Shown here: piece after piece, positions 55,352 to 64,000 of the stretch
Layout of the letters: every line of letters begins with the position of its first letter
Numbering within the stretch: the first letter of the stretch is position 1
NCBI GenBank assembly: GCA_014925825.1
Contig: JACGCK010000196.1
Coordinates: 1-64,000 of the forward strand
DNA from: Pholiota molesta
Lineage: Eukaryota > Basidiomycota > Agaricomycetes > Agaricales > Strophariaceae
Length of the DNA stretch: 64,000 nucleotides
Direction of reading: 5' to 3'
Program-made: the position numbers and the translations under genes
The notes under the pieces: model-generated
Seen by the model: only the letters and a program-made list of their open reading frames with translations
What the model was told of the DNA's origin: nothing
Database searches by the model: none

Positions 55352-56514
55352 ACATGTTTAGCTTAACGTGATTGACATAAACACCGTCAGTGAATACTAT
55401 AGAATAATCTTTTTGAGAGTGCGAGGCTGAATCAGTGTTTGAGTCTAACTTATTTAGCGCCATGGCATCAACACATATTTATTTCCATTTCGCAACACCA
55501 GCTTCAACAAAACGACACCGCACATACATGAGGCATAACAGAACCATGAATCACCTCATCCCGCGCCCCCACATCACCCACCGTTCACACACAAACCCTG
55601 ATCACGCCAGTACACATCCACATGCGACAGAGCCGTAACTCATCATCATCCACCCACCGCGCCCACATATACGTACAATATATGAGCCGCGCCGACCGCG
55701 CGAATCGCAAAGATCCCCACCCCGGGCATCCCAACAATCGGCAACGCCGGCAGCGCTACGAACCTCCCATAACCACCCATACCCCCGCACTCGCACCCAC
55801 ACCCAAATCGCCCACTTTGAAACTCTCCGCGTACGCCGAAGCCCACATCGGCCCGTCGCCCGCCTTGCCCTCATATGCATATGCAGAAGAGGATGCTAAT
55901 GCTCCTCGCACGCGCACATGTCCAGAAAAATCAAAGAAAAATCGCGGACAGCAAGGCGTGCGGATGGCGAGCTGCCGCCCCCGCCCACCCCACTGCACCC
56001 CGCGGCTGCGCACATGCGTGCATCGACGACGACGCCGCCTCCAACACTCCGGCGCGCCCTGCATCGGGTTGTTGTTATCCTCAGCAAAAGAGCTAGGCGC
56101 GGATGCCCAGTACCTTGTAACATTCCCCGCGGGACTGGGAAGAGTACCATCCCCAAGCGCAGATGAGCAGGGCCAGGAGTTTTGTGGGAGCGAAAAAAGT
56201 ACAGCAGCAGGCGTCGCCACAGCGCCAGGTGTAATGTGGGCCAGCTAGATGCCCAGCACCACCTGGGCGTGGTCAGCGGCGTAACGACATGTGGCGTGCG
56301 CCGCCCGCCACCGCTGCCCTCCGCGCTCTCATATTCCCTCTCACACTCCTGCGCCCCCAATCCCACGCCTCCGCCTCGCTCCCCAGAAGCTCGTGTAAGC
56401 ACTGCGGTGCGGGGGTGCGCACTCAATGCAACCCATAAAAACGCTGTGAGCCGCGCCTAGCGGGCACTGAGCAACGAATTTGGAGGACTGTGGTAAACGT
56501 AGCTTGACCCTCCA
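55352..56514. other. GC-rich 3' relic of copy 6
   Basis: Resembles the flank after copy 5 (CACATGCGACAGAGCCGTAA near 50997 and 55619, CCACCGCGCCCACATATACG near 51057 and 55655, GACCGCGCGAATCGCA). Long frames on both strands are compositional. No gene called. Confidence 0.5.
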
Positions 56515-57000
56515 AATTTCGGCGGACGAGAATGACCCACTTCCTTGTAATGTATGAACATGTTTAGCTTAATGACATCGATAGAAATATTGCACGAAAT
56601 ACTACTTATATGACGATTGTTCTTGATACTGACTCCGGTCCCCATTCTCATGCCAGTGGACGGAATTCGATGAGCGTTAGAGCGTAACGTTTGAGATTCG
56701 TGCGTTGGATTGTGGGTAACATTTGACAGTCGTGTACACCTGTTGCATAATGATGCGGCCCGCGCTGAGTCTAACTCGCACCAGCAGCAGTATCAAACGA
56801 CAAAACACGTCTATTACATTCAAACCTTACGCCAGCATACATATTAATTCCACATGCGACAGAGCCATAAGTCTTCATCGATTCATCATTCACCCACCGC
56901 GCCCACATACGTACTAGTCTCCAACCGCGCCATCCACGCGAACCGCACAGAACCACACTCACCATACACCCCCTTACATTCCCACAATCGGACGCAGGCC
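56515..57000 (+). pseudogene. Orphan 3' tail of a ninth F-box-like copy
   Basis: Starts abruptly with TTTCGGCGGACGAGAATGAC, the last codons of the family (SADENDPLPC) plus stop at about 56554. It is followed by the same 3' flank as copy 2 (TCGATAGAAATATTGC, GACTCCGGTC.CCATTCTCAT, GGATTGTGGGTAACATTTGA). The rest of the gene is absent, so this marks a duplication or deletion breakpoint. Confidence 0.8.
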
Positions 57001-59380
57001 TGAAACGGGACAGGTTGCGCATGTGTATGCCGCGACGGTGAGGCAGACTCGCAGGCGGCGGGAGAGCGGGCGCGCTGGGTTGATCGATGTAAGATGTTTG
57101 CGAGGTGCTATCGCGGCCGGATTGCGGCCCGCAGTGGATTCGGGAAGCCATTGCGGGAGGGCACGAACGGAAGTTCTCGGCGCTGCTGGCTACGCTAGCG
57201 CGACGAGGATGGGACAAGTTGAAGACAACGTTCAAGTTGTGTCGCACACCAGCAGAGCTCGTCGTCGGCATCACCGGCCATCAATTCATCACAAAAAATA
57301 CCACTACTGCCGAAGCACGGCTTCACCTCTTTCTTCCAACGAACAACCACGCCCTTCCTCAACCGCCTGCGTAGCCAGCAGCTCCTCCTGTTCACTCTTC
57401 GCGCTCGACTTAGAATGGCTCTTCGAATTCTCTGGTGAACTTCTATCTATCTGCGACGGCACGTGGCGCCATACCCGTGTCCATCATCGATTGTCGGGGG
57501 CCGCTCCAGCCCGACAACTCGCAGGTCTTGCGTTCACCTGTGCTGCAGCTGCCTGCAAATCTGTACCAGGACCCGCTGCTGCTTCAGCGTCGATATTAGA
57601 ACACCGTTTGGGCTACTGCAGGTCCCAGCGATGATGCGTCGTCGTCTGCTAGCAGGGCGTCACTGGGGACGAAGACTAGCCGTCGGGAGAAGGAAGAAAT
57701 TTGGAGGAGTACAGTCTGAGCGGAAGAGGGCGGTGGGGTCGCTGTGGTACATCCGTAGAGGGAGGCCATGTAGATCGCCAGAGGACGAATATCGAAATGG
57801 GGAGAGCGAAAAATCTGGGACCCATCGTGCTCTTTCCCCCGTAACTCATCCTTCGCAACAAACACTTTCCTAAATACTCTTGCCTCTTTTCTTCCCCATC
57901 TCTGCCGAACCAGACCGTGAATACGCTTGCCACCACGCCTAAATGGACCCTCAACGCCTCTCCCCTCCGACACGTCCATCATGTACCTTTCGACGAGAGC
58001 GCGATGAAGTTTGGCGGCCCGTATCCTGCAGCAGCCCCACTGCCGGGCGCCTGAGCGTACGTGTACATCGATGACGCACCGGCCACGACTTGTGCAGATA
58101 GTGCTTAGGAGCAGAATAGTAAGTCCTTTCTACCTCTTTCGCGAACTTCCATGTGGCTCGTCACCCAAGCCTAGAACGCGTGTTATGCCTTGAACTAATT
58201 TATTTATTTCCAGCAACCTCGAATGCACCAAACACGACCTGAGCGAGGGCGCCGTGGTGGTCTCCACTTCATATGCTGACACCGAGGAGGTGGAGGAGGC
58301 GACGAGGGTCATCGAAGAGGTCATTCTTGACGGGAAGGACGATGAAGTAATTCATAAGACCCCCAGCAACGTTCGCGAACTCACAGAACTCACAGCTGGC
58401 CCATGCCTTTGAGTAGCACTGCGTCACCCGAGAGGGGAGCAATTTCAGGCGGCGCTCCCTGCTCCACACATCTACAATCGCCAGCCAAAGCTATCCCCAT
58501 CGTTGCCCAATAGCGCCCTGTTACCCGCTCCCGCAGTTTCTTCTCAGCCCACTGCGCCCTCATGGATCTCCTCACGCCCATAACTATTTTCCCATCGGAT
58601 GGTGTTTCTCCCTACACTACACTCCCAGGAGCAGTGCCGCCGGTGGGCGTCTGGAAGTACGCGTACACCAATGGTGCGCAGGACGTCTGTCGTTCCTCCT
58701 GCGGCGTTATTCCTCGCGCAGAGAGGTCTTGGAAGGAGGACCTCAGTGTTTCGCACTTAAATATCCGTGTGGCTTGCTCACTTATGCCAGACGCTCTGAA
58801 TATCCTGATCTAATTTTGACTTCTTTAGCAAGTCTCCGCCCCGAACACGAAGCGCAAATGCTAACTTGGTACTTGTCGAGAATGTGACGTGGCAGCAACA
58901 CGGCGATCGAATCCCCAATCCACCTCGGCTTGTTCGCTTTCACAGCGCTCTTTGCCGCAGGTCAGGCTCTTGCTCCGACGCAAACTCTCGATGCGCATGT
59001 CGACTGGCGAAGACGCAGTATCGGACGCCTGGTTTGCGGAGAGTGTCGTTTGTATTGTGGCGATCTCTGCATTGTCCGCATAACTTCATCGGATGATGCC
59101 GTGCTACTTGGAAGCATGCATCAGGCTGTAGCTCACCGATGGATGCTCTCTGGGACGGCAATCTCTAATGACGTACCCTTGACGCCCTTCTCGCGTTCTC
59201 TTCATTGCTCCTCGTGTTTTCCGCACTCGCCTTGCTCTGGTCAGTCTTACTACGTTTGTAGGATCTCGGATTATCTGGTATCTTGTCTAGTACGGTACCA
59301 ACGCTGTAGAAATAGTGATCTAATCGATCCGATTAATTCGATTTACCGTGCTGAAGGAACCAAGTCGTATCAGATGCTGA
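57001..59380. other. GC-rich relic, paralogous to about 50.7-53.4 kb
   Basis: Second member of the duplicated segment described for 50650-53450, again placed between two F-box-like copies. The 57540-57900 part also matches 6890-7450. Possible exon remnants include VSTSYADTEEVEEATRVIEE near 58260. Stops and frame changes throughout. Confidence 0.45.
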
Positions 59381-59534
59381 TCTGATGATGTTCTTACACA
59401 CTCTGTCATACATGTCAAAAGGAACGGGCAGTTGATCCAGGATTAGATATGAAAATGTTCATCAACCAGCCCTAATTCATTTCATGTAAAGTTATCTACA
59501 AAATTCAACACATTTTCAATACTCGACTTCGACT

Positions 59535-61260
59535 ATGAATCCTGTTGCACTTACTACCTTACCCCCAGAGCTCTTCCCCATTATAACGTTCTTTGTTCCT
59601 CTACGATCCGCTCCAGGCACGCTGCGTGCTTTAGCGCTTGGAAATCGCGGCTTCCACAATATCTTTCGGCCCCTCCTCTATTCGCGCCTTATCCTTCGAA
59701 ATGAAGACGATGCAATTGGTGTCATCCAAAGGTTGATGGACGAGCCACAGCTAGGATTGTTGGTTACGGAGCTATACATTATGTCTCAACTATCTCCTGA
59801 AGCTCGGAAAGGGAAGAAGTCATTCGACGTCATTGACGGCGTTCAAATGCTAATCGCAAAAGGCGCGATACCACGCATCGTTGCTTTGGGTCTCTATTTG
59901 CTGAAAGGTTGGAGATGCGACGAAAATTTCAACCTGATCTCGCGTGGACGTTTACTCGCCGGTTTTTGGATTAATCTACGCAACGAGTGTCCGCGCCTGC
60001 GTACCTTGATGTTGCGCAGTGTCGGGAACACTTTCACTGAGCCCCTGTGGCTTACAGGGTCGGTAATCGACGAGATCAACAACTTACCGGTGAGTAATCA
60101 CATTGGTCTACACAGAATACGTTATTTAGCAGGCATGTCAGAATCTTTCGGTCTTACGCCTGGAATGGACTGGAGGACCAAAAGGAGAAGACGCTCTGAA
60201 GATTTTGAACAGCCTTCCCCGTCTCGCATCATCATTGCATAAATTGAGTATAAGAGGCGATTTCCAAGCGGCAACAATCTTGTTTTCCCTTGATTTTCCT
60301 CTCTTGAAATTGCTTCGCTTGCACGATTTTCACAATCATGACATTGAAATGGTACAAGGGTTTCTTAAGCGACATCCGCAGCTCGAAAGTTTATCATTCG
60401 AAGGCTGTCTGCATACCTGGTTCTCCGACACCATAGAAGTGGGAATGTTGCCGAATTTGAAGCATTTAAAGGTTAGCATGATGAATTATCATTCAGATGC
60501 ATCGATCCAACTTAATGTGTATTCATTCTAGGCTAGATTCGAAGATATTCGCCTACTGGTCCCCATGCTTCCACAGCTCGTGAGTCTGGGATTTACCCAG
60601 AGCTATAACGGACAGGTTCCTTATCTCCTACGGTCTGTGCTCCCGAATGGGCTTCCGCAACTGAGATCGTTGGAAATCGAACAGGACATTGCGGGTTGGG
60701 ATAAACGCACGCTGGAAGGGGTTCTATGGTACGAGACCTTGGATGGACAGTTCCGGACGGAGAACGACGGCAAGAAAATGGTACGTGACCTCATGAGCGG
60801 CTATATGCATTCGATTGTCAGAGGTGCGCCGAACCTGGAGGAATTGGGACTTCATGCAATGAATTTGACGTCGGCGTCCTTGGTACGTGCGTGGCTACTC
60901 ATTCGACTGCATCCCTCCTAATATTCTCAATAGAAAACACTGAGTCCTACTTTGTCTCAGTTCGTGAAGATGGAACGACTCTATTATCATGGATTTTCGC
61001 CCGAGCCGAAGTACGGAAACCCACCACACCCGAGGACCCATAAAAGATCGCTCGCGGATTTCCTTGCTAGCGCAGAGGCGCTTGCTCGAGTATGTACGCG
61101 ACTCAAATCTGTGACGAGTATCAGCGGAAAGACACTCCCGTACGTCTCGGGCGCGATAGAAAGAAATTCTGATGGGGATGTAACGGCAGTCAGGCTGGTT
61201 GATGGTGTTGGACTGCTGATTCCAGCGGACGAGAATGACCCATTTCCTTGTAATTATTGA
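59535..61260 (+). CDS. F-box-like/LRR-like protein, family copy 7
   Basis: Exons 59535..60089, 60142..60471, 60532..60882 and 60934..61260, phase 0, giving 520 aa. Exon 2 is 330 bp, two codons shorter than usual. N-terminus LPPELFPIITFFVPLRSAPG; Leu-rich middle VLRLEWTGGP, LHKLSIRGDF, LKLLRLHDF; C-terminus YVSGAIERNSDGDV and IPADENDPFPCN. ACCAGCCCTAA lies 70 bp before the ATG. Intact. Confidence 0.8.
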
Positions 61261-61776
61261 ACATGTTTAGCAAAACGTCATCGCCGTAAATCCTTATAAG
61301 ATGATTTTATCTTCGTACAACCTCTATTCGTCGCACTTTTCCCCCATCTCTGCCGATCCAGATCATACAACGTAACTGGACACGCCGTTGCCCTCACTTC
61401 CGCTTGCAATAGCAGCACCAGTTGCTGGCGCCTCAGTGTACGTGTACATGTACGACATCAATATCATTACGTCTGTAACACTGGATCACCCAAGGATCAC
61501 CGATTATTTGGTATTTCTCCCAGTAATAGCAACATCTGCAGAGTAAGTATAATGAATCATCTGATGAATGTGATTAATTTGATCTGCTGTGCTGAAGAAA
61601 TCAAGTCATATCAGATGCTAATCTAAAGATATTCCTACACACACTATCATATATGACAACAGGAATGCGCAGTCGATCTAGGATTGAAATATAAACGTGT
61701 CGACCTGCCAGCACTGACTCGTTTCATGTAAAGTACATACAAAACTGACCATAACTTCAATACCCCGTCATCGACC
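61261..61776 (+). promoter_or_regulatory. Short spacer and promoter of copy 8
   Basis: Only 516 bp separate copies 7 and 8. The spacer contains a small relic piece (CCCCCATCTCTGCCGATCCAG, as near 57890) and a diverged promoter block (TCAGATGCTAATCTAAAG.., TGCCAGCACTGA). No gene. Confidence 0.45.
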
Positions 61777-63519
61777 ATGAATCCTGATGAACTTACTCTT
61801 ACTATCTTGCCCCCAGAGCTCTTCCCCGTTATAGCGGCTTTTGTCCCTCTACGATCTGCTCCACATACACTACGTGCTTTGGCACTTGCAAATCGTCACT
61901 GCTACAATATCTGTCGCCCCATTCTCTACTCGCGGCTCGTCCTTCGAAATGAAGATGATGCAAAAGGTGTTATGCGACGGATTATGAACGATCCACAGCT
62001 AGGCTTGTACGTCACGGAGCTATACATTATGTCTGCACTATCGGCGAAAGCTCGTAAAGGAAAGAAGCCACTCAACGTCGTCACCGGCCTGCGGTTCCTA
62101 GTCGGAAAAGGCTTGATACCTCGCATTACTGCTTTGGGGCTCTACTTCTTGAAAGATTGGATATACGACGAGCATTTCAAGCCGATCTCGTGTGGACGTT
62201 TACTCGCCGGTTTTTGGATCAACCTACGCAACAAGTGTCCTCGCCTGCGAACCTTGCTATTGCGCAACGTCGGGCACAGTTTCATGGCTCCATGGCTGAA
62301 AGGGCCTGTAATCGACGAGATCAACAACCTACCGGCGAGTAACTGCATTGCCGCTGACACTGAATACTTATATTATTTACCCGGCTTTCCAGGATCTTTC
62401 GGTCTTACGCCTGGAATGGAGTCCAAGTGAAGGCCCAGAAGATGATGACGCTCTGAAGGTTTTGAACAACCTTCCCCGTCTCGCATCGTCGTTGCATACT
62501 TTGAGTTTGACAACCGATTTCCAACCGGCGACAGTCCTTTTATCCCTTGATTTCCCACACTTGAAATTCCTTCGCTTGCGCGATTTTAAATCTCTTGACG
62601 ACACTGAAAAAGTGCAAGGGTTCTTTGAGCGGCATCCGCAACTCGAAAATTTATCACTTGAAAGCTGTATACATACCTGGTTCTCCAAGAACATAGAGGT
62701 TGGATTTCTACCAAATTTAAAGCATTTGAAGGTTAGCCAGATTTATTTTGCTTAAAAGCTACGATTCCATTCAGCGTTTATTCATTACAGGCTCGGTTTG
62801 AAGATATTCGTTTATTAGTCCCCATCCTGCCCCAGCTCGTTAGTCTAGGCTTTACCAAAAGCGATAACGCACAAGTTCCTTATCTCCTCCGCGCCGTATT
62901 ACCGAACGGGCTTCCCAAACTAAAATCGCTCGAGATTGAACAGGACGCTCCGGGTTGGGATGCATGCAAACTGGAAGGGGCGCTATGGTACGAGACCTTG
63001 GAGGGCGAGTTCCGGACGGAGCTAAACTTCAAAGAAATGGCACGGGACTTCACGAAGGGGTACATGCATTCGATCGTCAGAGGGGCGCCGAACTTGGAGG
63101 AGTTGGGACTGCATGGCGTGCCTTTGTCATCGGCATGCTTGGTACGTGTGCGAGTACCCATTCGGCCTCATCGCTCCTGATATTCCCTATAGAAAAATCT
63201 GCACCCTACATTTTCTCAGTTCGTGAAGATGGAACGATTCTACTATTACGGATATTCACCCGATCCGAAGTACGGAAATGCACCACACCCGAGGATCCAT
63301 GAAAAAGCGGTCGCGGATTTCCTGGCTAGCGCAGAGGCGCTTGCTCGAGTATGTACGCGCCTCGAATCTGTGACAAGTATCTATGGAAAGTCACTCCCGT
63401 ACGTCTCAGGCGCGATAGAGAGAAGTTCCGTTGGAGATGTAACAGCAGTGAGGCTGGTAGATGGCGTTGGAATGCTGATTTCGGCGGACGAGAATGACCC
63501 CTTTCCTTGTAATGACTGA
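61777..63519 (+). CDS. F-box-like/LRR-like protein, family copy 8
   Basis: Exons 61777..62334, 62393..62731, 62791..63141 and 63193..63519, phase 0, giving 524 aa. Intron 1 has a GCGAGT donor, as in copies 4 and 5. N-terminus LPPELFPVIAAFVPLRSAPH; Leu-rich middle VLRLEWSPSEG, LHTLSLTTDF, LKFLRLRDF; C-terminus YVSGAIERSSVGDV and ISADENDPFPCN. Intact. Confidence 0.78.
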
Positions 63520-64000
63520 ACATGTTTAGCTTAACGTCGTCGATAGAAATATTGCGCGGGATACTACTACTTAGAGTATACGACGATCTTTCTTGATACT
63601 GACTAGTCGCCGCTCTCATACCAGTGGGCGGAAGCCGATGGGAGTCCAGCAAACAGATTCAGACAGCATAACATCTGGCCTTCGCGTGTTGGGTTGTGGA
63701 CAAATCGATCATCATTCACCTGCGCCCACATACGTACTAGATCCCGACCACGCTAATCGCACGGATCGCACAGAACAACGCCCACCCTCGACCCCTGGCA
63801 TCACCACAATCGGCAATAGCGATAGCGGCGGCGGTACGAACTTCCCATACACCCCTCGCACTCGCGCCCACACCCACACCCAGGTCCTTCTCTAACGCTC
63901 CACGCACACCAAATCCCGCACCGACCCTCGCACGGCCTCGCCCTCGCCCTCGTGCTCGTAGGCATGCGCAAAAGCGAAAGAGGATACCGGCGCGCCGCGC
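63520..64000. other. 3' flank of copy 8 with the recurrent GC-rich relic
   Basis: Repeats the flank seen after copies 1, 2, 5 and 6 (GATAGAAATATTGCGCGGGA, CATACCAGTGGGCGGAA, TCACC-GCGCCCACATACGTA, AATCGCACAGAACAACG). Continues past the window edge. Confidence 0.5.

Noticed and set aside
55596..56460. Frames up to 208 codons in GC-rich flank
   Set aside because: The paralogous flanks after copies 1, 5 and 8 do not keep the frame, so these are not genes.

Overview
The window looks like nuclear DNA of an agaricomycete-type basidiomycete. The evidence is short (50-70 bp) GT-AG introns in nearly every gene, a lineage-type transmembrane/coiled-coil/Cys-rich protein, DUF6589-type and RecQ-type genes, a Helitron RepHel gene, a GCM-zinc-finger/peptidase/PHD transposon gene, and a tandemly amplified F-box-like family. 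I see no bacterial operons, rRNA, CRISPR or organelle genes. Family names come from reading the translations, not from searches.

Host layer. Eight copies of one four-exon F-box/LRR-like gene form the backbone, at about 3.7, 9.6, 19.7-21.4 (-), 44.1-45.8 (-, pseudogene), 48.9, 53.6, 59.5 and 61.8 kb. An orphan 3' tail of a ninth copy lies at 56.5 kb. The three introns sit at identical phase-0 positions, exon sizes are nearly constant, and a short promoter block recurs 70-80 bp before the start codons. Long GC-rich duplicated relics lie between the copies. Two other host genes look intact: a transmembrane/Cys-rich protein (7.9-9.1 kb, -) and a small secreted protein (47.4-48.3 kb, +).

Mobile layer. 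Three TIR elements have exact 9-bp target duplications. Element A (843-2906) is non-autonomous, carries gene fragments and splits a minus-strand gene. Element B (11731-17680) carries a DUF6589-type gene and a convergent RecQ-like helicase. Element C (23839-43926) carries a composite transposon gene with a WRKY/GCM1-type zinc finger, a USP-like cysteine peptidase and a PHD finger.

Element C is itself a target. A 264-bp MITE (H) and an 11.5-kb element (D) are inserted in its gene, and removing each with one target copy restores the reading frame. A GC-rich TA-flanked element (G) lies just upstream of the gene. D (29187-40733) has 1.29-kb inverted terminal repeats and a 7-bp target duplication, yet encodes an intact Helitron RepHel protein (HUH-Y2 Rep plus PIF1 helicase). 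D's left arm contains element E (30105-31819), and a 1-kb palindrome (F) lies between that arm and the helicase.

The best candidates for something undescribed are D (RepHel inside a long-TIR, TSD-making unit) and B (the DUF6589 + RecQ two-gene element). Whether either has been described cannot be judged from the sequence alone.
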